In this document: one piece after another, positions 46,914-55,433 of the stretch
Layout of the letters: every line of letters begins with the position of its first letter
How positions within the stretch are numbered: position 1 is the first letter of the stretch
NCBI GenBank assembly: GCA_963814985.1
Contig: CAWFFV010000001.1
Location: 62,001 to 126,000, forward strand
DNA from: CAWFFV01 sp963814985
GTDB lineage: Bacteria > Chloroflexota > Ktedonobacteria > Ktedonobacterales > Ktedonobacteraceae
Direction of reading: 5' to 3'
DNA length: 64,000 nt
Notes under the pieces: generated by a model
Databases searched by the model: none
Seen by the model: the letters and a program-made list of their open reading frames with translations, nothing else
Told to the model about the DNA's origin: nothing
Made by a program: the position numbers and the translations under genes

Positions 46914-47120
46914 AAGACCCCGAAAGGGGTAGGGACCACGTTTACGGCGTCCAGCGATTCATCGCGCATATATCTCTATTAAAATGTATCATCGGTTTGA
47001 TGCTATAAAACATGGGTGAAGTTCCTTTTAAGCATCTCTGATTTTTCATGTAATAAATGCTATAGACGCGATGAATCGCTGGACGCGCTGAAGCGGGTCC
47101 CTACCCCTGTCGGGGGTCTC
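46914..47120. repeat. Inverted pair of REP-like repeats around a 100-base spacer
   Basis: The left arm (46914-46966) and right arm (47067-47120) are inverted copies containing CGCGATGAATCGCTGGACGC and GGTCCCTACCCC. Each arm can itself end in a CCCCGAAAGGGG or CCCCTGTCGGGGG hairpin. It lies between the end of the STAND gene and the end of the histidine kinase gene. Confidence 0.75.
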
Positions 47121-47187
47121 CTTCCCAATTCTGGATTGACAGAGCATATCAGGCTTTCCAGAGGGAATTTGACGCGCACCAGAAGCA

Positions 47188-47856
47188 TCAGGGCAGAGGT
47201 ATTTCGACGTCGATACGGGTTCCCTTACCTGCTGCACTTTCAATCGTGAGCCGACCACCCAACAAGGCAGCACGTTCACGCAGGCCGATCAGGCCATGCT
47301 GATAACCATCTGGCCTGCTCCGAAATGAGGGGAGAGATGCCATGCCCACTCCATCGTCTCCTACACTGAGATGCAGATAATCTTCGTGGCTAAAGAGGAA
47401 AACATTGATGTGTGATGCCTGGGCATGCTTGCCAATATTGGTGAGGGCTTCGCGTAGAATATAGTAGATATTCGATGTATATTCAAAGGAGAGCAGGGAA
47501 AACCACTCTTCACATTCGTAAGTCACGGTATGGCCAGAATTGCGGAGTTCGGTAATAAGTGTCTGAATGGATTGTTCCAGGTCAATGTCAAGATCGGTCT
47601 GCTTGCGTAACCCACCAAGGGTTTGACGCATAGAAATCAGGCTCTCACGCGCCAACTCTTGCCATACCTCCAACTTCTCTACCACCTCCGGGGCTGCTCC
47701 TCCACTGGCAGGAAGACGGTGGGTACGAAAATATTCTAGATCAGTCACCAGGGCCGTCAGTGATTGCACAACATTGTCATGTAATTCGCGTGCAATGCGA
47801 TGCCTTTCAGTTTGTTGGGCGAAATGAGTAATTGGAAAATCTTGCACATCAAGCAT
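47188..47856 (-). CDS. NarL-type sensor histidine kinase, soluble and orphan
   Basis: ATG 47856 follows GGAGG; a longer frame to 48000 has no ribosome site. The 222-residue product has the HisKA_3 phosphorylation motif ERHRIARELHDNVVQSL (His about residue 24) and the ATPase N-box REALTNIGKHAQASHINV, with G boxes VGDDGVGM and HGLIGLRERAALLGG. No sensor or membrane domain is present and no response regulator gene lies beside it, so its input and partner are unknown. It could receive signals from another protein. Confidence 0.88.
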   Translation of the reverse strand: MLDVQDFPITHFAQQTERHRIARELHDNVVQSLTALVTDLEYFRTHRLPASGGAAPEVVEKLEVWQELARESLISMRQTLGGLRKQTDLDIDLEQSIQTLITELRNSGHTVTYECEEWFSLLSFEYTSNIYYILREALTNIGKHAQASHINVFLFSHEDYLHLSVGDDGVGMASLPSFRSRPDGYQHGLIGLRERAALLGGRLTIESAAGKGTRIDVEIPLP

Positions 47857-48040
47857 TGTCGTGGTTCCTCCTGCTTGCCGTTTTCCTCTGCATTGACATT
47901 TCTTCTCATGTCTGCAATATAGCACACTATATGAAGTATATACTTCTATCGTGTTAACTTCCGATTGAGAGAGGGTACGATACCAGTTAAGATTTGTCAT
48001 TCTCTGCGTAGAGTTCTTAACCTTTGGGGAGAGAGATCAT

Positions 48041-48217
48041 AAACTCTTCAGTTCTCCTTTTCCGGACTCCTCAGCGCCGAAGGCGCTTCGCAGGTTGTTT
48101 TCTGTGTGGTTTTGTTGCCTGTGGAGGAGATTGCGTCGCAATCTCCTCCACAGGCAACAAAACCACACAGAAAACGGAAGCGAGCCACCACAGGTGGTGA
48201 GCAGACCCGAAAGAGTA
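48041..48217. repeat. Cloverleaf palindromic element, copy n
   Basis: Perfect central palindrome with 39-base arms (48097-48135 / 48137-48175), tip ATTGCG-T-CGCAAT. Side hairpin A is AGCGCC-GAA-GGCGCT and C is CCACC-ACA-GGTGG. The left terminus AAACTCTTCAG is good, the right (CCCGAAAGAGTAT) degenerate. It lies between divergent genes. Confidence 0.9.
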
Positions 48218-48305
48218 TCCATTTTGACAAGTATCGTCGCATAGGTTATATTACAAGAAAACGTATTCCTACTCTTCTACTCGGATTAACAAAGGAGCCA
48301 CCACG

Positions 48306-48618
48306 ATGGCAGAAATCAACAAAGCGGAAATTATGGATGCACTTCACGAGTGCTATGACCCGGAAATCCCGGTCAATATTGTTGACCTTGGTTTGGTATA
48401 TGACGTCGCTATTAACGAAGAAACCGACCATGTTGACGTTACTATGACACTGACGGCAATGGGCTGTCCGATGGCCGGTGAGGTCATATCAGAAGTTGAA
48501 ATGCGGGTCGGACAGGTTGGAAACGTCAAGAGTTGCAAGGTCGATCTCACATTTGATCCTCCCTGGTCGTCTGATCGTATGACTGAGGATGCCAAATGGG
48601 AACTCTGGCATGATCTAA
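48306..48618 (+). CDS. SufT/MIP18-like (DUF59) iron-sulfur assembly protein
   Basis: Starts at ATG 48306 behind GGAG. The conserved DPEIPVNIVDLGLVYDV, TLTAMGCPMAG and FDPPWSSDRMTEDAKWEL define the DUF59/MIP18 family, which helps Fe-S cluster maturation (SufT). The read frame continues to 48779, but this is probably an artefact. Dropping one T near 48606 gives KWELGMI followed by TAA 48616-48618, the usual family end at about 104 residues. No other suf gene is adjacent. Confidence 0.87.
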
Positions 48619-48700
48619 CCTCATTAAGATATGGGACATGCTACATGCGGCCCATATCGGATGCACAGTTTTCTGCTACTTTTCAACCGTTGGATCTGCA

Positions 48701-48709
48701 TGTTATACT
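48701..48709 (+). promoter_or_regulatory. Extended -10 promoter of the 48740 gene
   Basis: TGTTATACT is an extended -10; TTTCAA at 48681-48686 is a weak -35 with 17-base spacing. It is about 30 bases upstream of the start. Confidence 0.45.
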
Positions 48710-48739
48710 ATTTCCACGTATTAAGCAGCGGGGGGAAAA

Positions 48740-49996
48740 ATGGCAGGATTCGATGACAGAGATCTTCGTGCAACGTTAGCAATCAGCCAGCAGGAAGCAC
48801 AGGCAGGAACATCGCGTACCCTTACGCTTCCCGGTGGGCGGATTGTTACCGTCTCTGTGCCAGCAGGTACTCATTCAGAACAGGAGATACGCCTGGAAGG
48901 TCAGGGCCTACCAACCTTAGATGGTCAGGCTCAGGGAGCCTTCATTGTAACGGTTGTCGTTGCACCAGAGGAAAACTTTGGGCCTCTCCCCTACTTCCAG
49001 GAACAGAGGAACGCTCCTACAGAGATTCTACAAGCACCACCTCCCCCTCCTCCCGGAGCACAGTCATCTTACTCAGGCATTGTTCCATCTGAGAACATTT
49101 CTTACTATCCATCGCAGCCATCCCCTTACAACAATCCACAACCACCTGTCTATACCCAATACCCACCCCAGTACACACAAGGACAACCATACTACCCAAC
49201 AAAAACTCGTTCTACGAGCATAACCATTCTGCTGATTACCTGCGCATTTCTCGTTATAGCGGTAGGGATACTTGTTTACTATGCCACCGTTTATCAGCCC
49301 AACCAGCTTCGTGTTCAGGCCACCGCTGCCGTCGTAGCACAGATCACAGGTACCGCTGTCGCCAATACCAACGCCACCGCTGCCGTCCAGACCACAGCAC
49401 AAGCACATGCAAATGCTACACGTACCGCTTTGGAGACACTCCAAACACGCTATGACCAGATCACAAGTGGTCCCCCTACAGTGAGCAGCACAATGCAACC
49501 CTCTAATCTCAATTGGGATATAGGCACACAATGTGCTTACCAGAACGGGGCCTATTATATTACCGAGTCCACCAGGGGATTTTTTCGCTACTGTACCGCC
49601 AAGTCAACCAATTTCAGTAACTTTGCCTATCAAGTACAAATGAAAATTATTCAAGGGTCTTATGGTGGAATAATCTTTCGTGCCGATGCCACCAACTCAA
49701 AATTCTACCTCTTTCGTATCAGCCAGAACGGCTTTTACAACTTATACTACTACCCAGATGGCACCGGCAAGACGGTCAAGACACTGGCCAAAGGCTCTAC
49801 AACTCTGATGAATGCAGGCACCAATAAAATTGCAGTGATTGCACATGGGGAGACTCTTGACCTGTACATTAACGGAAAATATCTGACCAGCGCAAGTGAT
49901 ATCTCGATGACATCAGGTCAAATTGGCGTCATTGCTGATGCTACTGATGGGGCTACTTCCGTTGCCTATTATCTGGCACAGGTATGGCAGCTATGA
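48740..49996 (+). CDS. Membrane protein: DnaJ-C-like head, Pro-rich linker, ATA-repeat stalk, lectin-like tail
   Basis: 418 residues from ATG 48740 behind GGGGGG. Residues about 5-85 resemble the DnaJ C-terminal substrate-binding fold (VSVPAGTHSEQEIRLEGQG, FIVTVVVAPEENFG). A Pro/Tyr/Gln-rich linker leads to one membrane segment (about 160-185). Outside follows a stalk rich in Ala and Thr (ATAAVQTTAQAHANATRTA), then a 180-residue C-terminal domain of concanavalin-A/LamG type (GGIIFRAD, LYINGKYLTSA). It is the first of three paralogues in tandem. The job may be to sense something outside and present a chaperone-like domain inside; this is inference. Confidence 0.72.
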   Translation: MAGFDDRDLRATLAISQQEAQAGTSRTLTLPGGRIVTVSVPAGTHSEQEIRLEGQGLPTLDGQAQGAFIVTVVVAPEENFGPLPYFQEQRNAPTEILQAPPPPPPGAQSSYSGIVPSENISYYPSQPSPYNNPQPPVYTQYPPQYTQGQPYYPTKTRSTSITILLITCAFLVIAVGILVYYATVYQPNQLRVQATAAVVAQITGTAVANTNATAAVQTTAQAHANATRTALETLQTRYDQITSGPPTVSSTMQPSNLNWDIGTQCAYQNGAYYITESTRGFFRYCTAKSTNFSNFAYQVQMKIIQGSYGGIIFRADATNSKFYLFRISQNGFYNLYYYPDGTGKTVKTLAKGSTTLMNAGTNKIAVIAHGETLDLYINGKYLTSASDISMTSGQIGVIADATDGATSVAYYLAQVWQL

Positions 49997-50152
49997 CAAT
50001 CTTACTACTATCCTGGCAGATTTGCAGTAAGAATGATATGCTATCACAACTTCACTAAAAGAGTGTATAGTTATCATACGTAAAAAATTACCCTTCGAGG
50101 GGTGCAATGGGCGCATCAGACCGTCAGTGGTAGTACTTCATGGGAGTTGTAA

Positions 50153-51151
50153 ATGCAATTTTGTACAAATTGTGGAACACTATTGCCATCAGGAGGGCCT
50201 ATTTGTCCCACATGTGGCCAAAAGATATTTGACACATCTTCTTCGTCGAGATCAGTTGAAACCAAAACAGTTGCGGGGAGCTATGGCCCTCCACCAATGC
50301 AATATCAATCTTTGTCTCCACAAAAAGAACTTTCACGCACAACGACAATTCTCCTCGGCGTACTGGCATTACTTGTCATGTCTAGCGGGTTTGGCCTGAT
50401 CTATTACACAACGGTCGCCCACCCTGCACAATTACAAGCCCAGGCTACCACCACTGTGCAGACAATTCTAACCAGTAACGCCCAATCCAGAGTACAGGCA
50501 ACAGGAACAGCACAAGCCCTGGTACATGCAACCGCTACCTCCCAGGCAATAGCCCAGGCTACTAGCACAGCACTTCAGAGCATTTATACCAGTTCTACCA
50601 GTGGCACACCTGTCTTAAACTCATCACTGGCTTTTCAGGATGGCAATGGTTGGGATCTTTACGATGCCGTAGGCGGAGGGGGTTGCCATTTCTCAGGAGG
50701 CGCATTACACTCCAGCATCTTTCAGAAAAATTTCTATGTACCGTGCTTTGCGCAGACGACAAACTTCGGTAATTTCGCCTTTCAGGTTCTGATGACCATC
50801 ACTCAAGGAGATGAGGGAGGCCTTATCTTCCGTGCAAATGATATCGCTTCCAGATTCTACTACTTCCGCGTTGCTCGGGACGGCACTTACGGCCTGAACA
50901 TCTCTAAAGATGAGAAAAATAGCACCCCGCTTATCGAAGACAATAACTCCGCTATCAAGACCGCGCTGGGGCAGCCTAATCTCCTGACAGTGGTTGCTCA
51001 AGGCAGTAATATCTATCTATACATTAACAAACAATTTGTCGGGAGTACTAACGATAACAGGTATGGTGCCGGTAAGATTGGCATCTTTGCAGGTAACAAC
51101 GGAAATGCTACAGATGTCGCTTTTACTAATGCACAGGTCTGGACTTTATAG
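50153..51151 (+). CDS. Membrane protein: zinc ribbon, ATA-repeat stalk, lectin-like tail
   Basis: 332 residues; ATG 50153 behind GGGAG. The N-terminus is a zinc ribbon (CTNCG...CPTCG, residues 4-23) and a linker. One membrane segment (about 62-85) is followed by an Ala/Thr/Gln stalk (VQATGTAQALVHATATS) and the same C-terminal domain as its two neighbours (GGLIFRANDIASRFYYFRVARDG, split; LYINKQFVG). The second of three tandem paralogues, 156 bases after the first. The intracellular head differs, while the outer domain is conserved. Confidence 0.72.
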   Translation: MQFCTNCGTLLPSGGPICPTCGQKIFDTSSSSRSVETKTVAGSYGPPPMQYQSLSPQKELSRTTTILLGVLALLVMSSGFGLIYYTTVAHPAQLQAQATTTVQTILTSNAQSRVQATGTAQALVHATATSQAIAQATSTALQSIYTSSTSGTPVLNSSLAFQDGNGWDLYDAVGGGGCHFSGGALHSSIFQKNFYVPCFAQTTNFGNFAFQVLMTITQGDEGGLIFRANDIASRFYYFRVARDGTYGLNISKDEKNSTPLIEDNNSAIKTALGQPNLLTVVAQGSNIYLYINKQFVGSTNDNRYGAGKIGIFAGNNGNATDVAFTNAQVWTL

Positions 51152-51206
51152 CATTGATTTTTGTGATACGCTATGTGTAAGGCAAAGGATGTGATTTATT
51201 GCAAAT

Positions 51207-52181
51207 ATGCAAAACAAGATGTCAGATGAGGTAAAACAGAATTCTTCTCCTCAGCCAGTGTGGCCCCCTGTCCGGCAGGACTATCGGGTACGCTCACGTT
51301 TCCCAACAGCAGTGACGATACTCCTTAGCGGGCTGGCTCTGCTGCTAATTGTGAGTGGATTGGCTTTCGTTGTCTACAGTACCACTATACAGTATCATAG
51401 AGCCTTCTATACTCAGGCAACCGTGTATATACAACTCACCAGACATGCAGTGGGGACAACACAGGCCTATGCGAACGCGACAGCGCAAGCTCTGAGCACG
51501 GTACAGGCAGATATTGATGCAACCGCGGCCAGTCAGGCTAATGCTACGGCGACTATTGATAATGCTACGGCCACAGCAACTTCACTCAGCGACCTCTATA
51601 CACAGTCAACAGGTGGAACTTCCGTTCTCAATGATCCACTCTCCGACAATACTGGTGATGGGAAATGGGACGTGGGAAGCAGTGCCACCAATACTGGCTG
51701 CACATTCACCGATAATGCTTACCATGTACAAGAAGCTCGAAAGGGTCTTCTTCTCCCCTGTATTGCCGAAGCCACCAGATTTAGTAACTTCGCATATCAG
51801 GTGGATATGACCATCGCCAAAGGCAATGGAGGGCAGGCAGGGCTGATCTTCCGCATCGATAATACAAACAAGGCTTACTATTTCTTTCATATCGGAACCG
51901 ATGGATCGTATGCGTTTGATGTATATCAGAGCAACGGTCAGGTTAGCACATTGACCAAAGGTTTTCATGGTGCGATCACAATAGGCCTTGGTCAGTCAAA
52001 CCAGATTGCAGTTGTCGCTCGCAGTAACACGGTCTATCTGTTTGTAAATGGCCAATATATCGACGCCATCACAGATACTACATTTACTCTAGGTAAGGTT
52101 GGCGTGGCGGTAGTCAACACAAGCGTACCTATTGATGTACAATTCAGTGATGCCCAGGTGTGGAATTTGTCAGCATCGTAG
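51207..52181 (+). CDS. Membrane protein: ATA-repeat stalk and lectin-like tail
   Basis: 324 residues. The cytoplasmic head is short (about 40 residues, no zinc ribbon). One membrane segment (about 38-60), an Ala/Thr-rich stalk (TAQALSTVQADIDATAAS) and the conserved C-terminal domain (AGLIFRIDNTNKAYYFFHIG, LFVNGQYIDAI) follow. Third of three tandem paralogues, 55 bases after the second. The ligand of the domain is unknown; similar domains bind glycans or other surface molecules. Confidence 0.72.
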   Translation: MQNKMSDEVKQNSSPQPVWPPVRQDYRVRSRFPTAVTILLSGLALLLIVSGLAFVVYSTTIQYHRAFYTQATVYIQLTRHAVGTTQAYANATAQALSTVQADIDATAASQANATATIDNATATATSLSDLYTQSTGGTSVLNDPLSDNTGDGKWDVGSSATNTGCTFTDNAYHVQEARKGLLLPCIAEATRFSNFAYQVDMTIAKGNGGQAGLIFRIDNTNKAYYFFHIGTDGSYAFDVYQSNGQVSTLTKGFHGAITIGLGQSNQIAVVARSNTVYLFVNGQYIDAITDTTFTLGKVGVAVVNTSVPIDVQFSDAQVWNLSAS

Positions 52182-52206
52182 GGTTGTAATCCATTCATCA
52201 AGAACA

Positions 52207-52235
52207 TTGACAAAGCACATAACGGCTGTTATGCT
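52207..52235 (+). promoter_or_regulatory. Sigma-A-type promoter of the serS leader
   Basis: TTGACA (52207-52212), 17-base spacer and TATGCT (52230-52235). This is close to the consensus, placed just before the T-box leader. Confidence 0.7.
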
Positions 52236-52241
52236 GATGCC

Positions 52242-52478
52242 AGAAAGACTATGAATGGGACAAGTATCTCTTACCAGGTAGCACAGAGAACTGCGGGTTG
52301 GTGTGACGCAGTAGCCAGCAAGAGAGAAATCCACCCGGGAGTCTACGTGATAAGCGTCAACGGTCGCCCCCGTTACCAGGCAAGAGCAAGTTTCAACATA
52401 CGTTGAAAGAATCAAGGTGGCACCACGATAGAGCGCATTCAGCGCCGTCGTCCTTCATATGGACGCGGCGCTTTTTTA
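52242..52478 (+). promoter_or_regulatory. T-box leader riboswitch of serS (UCC specifier)
   Basis: The apical part of stem I shows AGAGAACTGC-GGGTTGGTG-TGACGCAG. GAAATCCACCCGGGAG follows with TCC (52330-52332) in the specifier position, a serine codon. The conserved T-box sequence AAGGTGGCACCACG is at 52414-52427 and can pair with the uncharged tRNA acceptor end. A terminator hairpin with T-run ends the leader. Uncharged tRNA-Ser should favour antitermination and expression of serS. The downstream gene is serS, which agrees. Confidence 0.9.
52442..52477 (+). terminator. Rho-independent terminator of the T-box leader
   Basis: GCGCCGTCGTCC / GGACGCGGCGC stem with one bulged base and loop TTCATAT, followed by TTTTTT (52472-52477). 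Confidence 0.88.
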
Positions 52479-52512
52479 TGGTCCTGTTAATCTGAAAGGA
52501 GCACATATTCTT

Positions 52513-53797
52513 ATGCTTGATCTTGGATTTATTCGCAGCCATCCAGATATCGTTAAAGAGGCTGCCCGACTGAAAAACAACACATATCGACATCGACGGG
52601 CTGCTCGCCCTTGACCAGCAGGTTCTTACCTTACAACGTGAAGTGGAGGAAGCTCGCGCCCAGCAAAATGTTCTCTCGAAACGCGTCCAACAGGCCGCTA
52701 AAGAGAAAAATACGGAACTACGCAATACACTGATCACCGAAGGTAAGCAACTTGCGGAACTTATCAAAGAGAAGGAGCCACTACTAAGCGCCTTACAAGA
52801 GGAACGCTATCAGATGCTCCTTCTCGTCCCTAATATTCCCGATCCGAGCGCTCCCATTGGCAAAGATGAGAGCGATAACGTCCCCATCAAATACTGGGGA
52901 GATCAGCCCAAATTCGCCTTTCAGCCGCTCGATCACTACGAACTGATGCAACGGCTTGATCTGGTAGATATCGAGCGTGCAGTCAAGATTGCAGGTAGCC
53001 GTAGTTATGTTCTTAAAGGTGATGCGGCACGCCTGGAACTGGCGCTGATGAACTTCGCCTTTGATCGCATTTCGCGCAAAAGTTTTACGCCACTGATTGT
53101 ACCAGCTATGGCACGTGATTTCTGTTTTGTAGGCAATGGACAATTCCCTAAAGCACGCGATCAGGTATATGCAATTGAGGGCCAGGATACCTTTCTCGTT
53201 GGTACTGCCGAGGTCTCGATTACTGGTATGTATAAGGATGAAATTCTCAAAGTCGAAGATCTTCCTATGAAATTCGTTGGCTTCTGCCCCTGTTTCCGTC
53301 AGGAGGCTGGCACTTATGGGAAAGATACCAGGGGTGTGTTTCGCATCCACCAATTTAATAAAGTAGAGCAGTATGTGATCTGCCGGGCCGATCATGAGGA
53401 GTCGGTCAACTGGCACGAAGAGTTGCTGAGAAATTCGGAAGAGTTGGTCCAGGCACTTGGCCTGCCTTACCGGGTCATCAATGTCTGCACAGGTGATATG
53501 GGCGACGGCAAAGTTGGTATGTACGACCTTGAATGCTGGATTCCCAGCGAAGAAAGGTATCGTGAAACCCATTCGTGTTCGTACTTCCATGATTGGCAGG
53601 CACGGCGGGTGAATATCCGCTATCGGGACGAGGATGGTAAGTTAAAGTTTGTTCATACTCTCAACAATACAGCTATCGCTTCGCCACGCATCCTGATTCC
53701 ACTTTTGGAGATGCACCAGCAGGCCGATGGCAGTGTACGCATTCCAGAGGCACTACGCCCATATATGGGCGGTCAGGAGTACATCCGTCCCAGGTAA
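52513..53797 (+). CDS. serS: Seryl-tRNA synthetase, frameshifted near the N-terminus
   Basis: Class II synthetase that charges tRNA-Ser. The start MLDLGFIRSHPDIVKEA at ATG 52513 is the standard SerS N-terminus. Near 52575-52585 (AAAAACAACAC) the frame changes; the continuation IDIDGLLALDQQ and the long coiled-coil arm are in the frame ending at 53797. Motif 2 (FRQEAGTYGKDTRGVFRIHQF) can be seen in parts FRQEAGTYG and VFRIHQF; ETHSCSYFHDWQARR and the motif 3 helix ASPRILIPLLE also match. Corrected length is about 428 residues. An essential gene, so a read error is likely. Controlled by the T-box leader upstream. Confidence 0.95.
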
Positions 53798-53798
53798 T

Positions 53799-53935
53799 AA
53801 TCCTCAGCGCCTCAGGCGCTTCGCTGGCCGTTGTGTGTGAATTTTGTCGTTCGTGGCGGAGGTTGCGCCGCAACGTCCGCCACGAACGACAAAATTCACA
53901 CACAACAAAAAGGATTCTTCATAACTATCCCTACA
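53799..53935. repeat. Cloverleaf palindromic element, copy o
   Basis: Side hairpin A is AGCGCC-TCA-GGCGCT. The central palindrome has 38-base arms (53830-53867 / 53869-53906) and one mismatch, tip GGTTGCG-C-CGCAACG. The right side hairpin is missing and the terminus is degenerate (TTCATAACTATCC). It begins directly after the serS stop codon. Confidence 0.85.
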
Positions 53936-54331
53936 AAAAATGGACCGATCAGGCCCATTTTCAAAAGAAAAATTGCCGCTTTTGCCGAAGATAGACGCTT
54001 CCATCAGGCACAAAAATGGTCCACGCTCCCATCTCCGCAGTACTCCAACAACCTCGATCTACTCAAATGGGAGGCCTTCAATCAAATTACTGAAAACCGT
54101 TTGCACAGCGCCATCTCCAAAATCGGCTATCGGAGTTCTCGTGAACCCAGCAAAAGCCGTCAACTCTTTCAACTATTCATTGCAGATATTCTGGAGCAGC
54201 TCGACATCAATCAACCTGCTCTTTTCGCTTCCCTGACAAAAACAGAAAAGATATAGCTCATCGACTCTATTCAACAGGAAGTCTGGAACTTCTTTAAATC
54301 CTACTTTGCACACGAAACTCGGCATATCTGA
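53931..54331 (+). pseudogene. Unrecognised coding remnant after serS
   Basis: From about 53931 the sequence reads as protein-like in one frame (PIRPIFKRKIAAFAEDRRF, SKSRQLFQLFIADILEQ) up to a TAG at 54254, then continues in frame (LIDSIQQEVWNFFKSYFA) to TGA near 54329. There is no start codon with ribosome site; the upstream part seems to have been replaced by element o. No family recognised. Confidence 0.35.
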
Positions 54332-54334
54332 TTT

Positions 54335-54480
54335 TTATATATAAATAATCTCTCCGCATACATTATTTGTTTGATCATCAATAGACAACATCCCAATACT
54401 GCATGTCGGTTGACGGCGACGCTCGGTGGCACTGCCAGGATTGAAGAGGAGTTGTCCATTGCTTGCTCCCTTGTTTTTGC
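54335..54480 (-). pseudogene. C-terminal remnant of a YfcE/MJ0936-type metallophosphoesterase
   Basis: On the minus strand about 45 codons read NGQLLFNPGSATERRRQ, then PTCSIGMLSID, then CGEIIYI and a TAA (54335-54337). The motif LFNPGSA..RR and the ending are typical of the C-terminus of YfcE-type phosphodiesterases. The rest of the gene is absent upstream. It is not the same gene as the intact phosphoesterase at 54606, which is on the other strand. Confidence 0.7.
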
Positions 54481-54605
54481 GCTATATTACCTATGTTTTA
54501 ATCACATCACAACTTAATGGAACTTTCACAATTTCACCAGGCCCTGGATTCTTCTAATGCAAGAGAACACCAGGGAAGGTGTCTCTCTACGAGGATATCA
54601 CATAC

Positions 54606-55316
54606 ATGCGTATTGCGATTTTATCGGATATTCACGGAAACAAAATTGCGCTAGATGCGGTACTCCAGGATCTAGCCAGTAAACCTATAGTAGATCAGAT
54701 CGTTATCGCAGGAGACCTCTGCCTGAATGGCCCCTGTCCACGACAGGTCTTAGACATTATCCAGGAGCTACGCTGCCCTGTAATTCAAGGGAACGTTGAT
54801 ATGGATGTTGTCTCCGTCACCGCAAAAAAAAACGCGAAGAAGCATACAACTATTCAGTGGACACGTGAGCAGATCAGGCAAGAAGGAATCGATTATCTGG
54901 CTTCATTGCCCACCTCATACCTCGTAACTAATCCAGAGGGAAGTGATTTACTGGTTGTGCATGCCAATCCACTGAACCTGGAAGATGGCATCTTCCCCAC
55001 CACTCCTGATGATACACTGGAACACCTGCTAGGCGGCCTAAAACCAACCATTGGAGCATTGGCTTTTGGCCATTACCATGTTGCATACACGCGACATTGG
55101 CACCACCTCTTGCTCTGCGATGTGGGTAGTTGTGGTTTGCCACGTGATGGGGACCCACGAGCTTCCTATGCCATTCTCACATGGCAAGATACTCTGTGGC
55201 AGGCAGAAATCTGCCGGGTAGAATATGATGTGAATGCAGTTGTACAACAGTTGAAAAACAGTGGTATACCCTCTGTTAAAAAACGTATTAAGATACTCAT
55301 TAAGGCAAAGTATTAA
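54606..55316 (+). CDS. Metallophosphoesterase family protein
   Basis: ATG 54606 gives a 236-residue protein starting MRIAILSDIHGN, the family's first metal motif. The others are AGDLCLNGP (GDxxxxGP), GNVD, VVHANP and GHYHV. These bind two metal ions; substrates vary from diadenosine polyphosphates to cyclic nucleotides or nucleic acid ends. A GTG at 54579 is possible but gives an untypical N-terminus. Stands alone, with a hairpin after its end. Confidence 0.87.
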   Translation: MRIAILSDIHGNKIALDAVLQDLASKPIVDQIVIAGDLCLNGPCPRQVLDIIQELRCPVIQGNVDMDVVSVTAKKNAKKHTTIQWTREQIRQEGIDYLASLPTSYLVTNPEGSDLLVVHANPLNLEDGIFPTTPDDTLEHLLGGLKPTIGALAFGHYHVAYTRHWHHLLLCDVGSCGLPRDGDPRASYAILTWQDTLWQAEICRVEYDVNAVVQQLKNSGIPSVKKRIKILIKAKY

Positions 55317-55334
55317 GAAGCTCAAAATAGAATG

Positions 55335-55365
55335 ACGCACGTCTTGAATAGATTAGGACGTGCGC
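55335..55365. terminator. Hairpin after the metallophosphoesterase gene
   Basis: CGCACGTC ... GACGTGCG with an AT-rich loop, 19 bases after the stop. There is no clear T-run, so termination is only likely. Confidence 0.4.
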
Positions 55366-55433
55366 CAGCATAACATAGCATAACTAAGTAGGAACAATTC
55401 TATCCCATCATCAGGATAGACTAATCATTGGTT

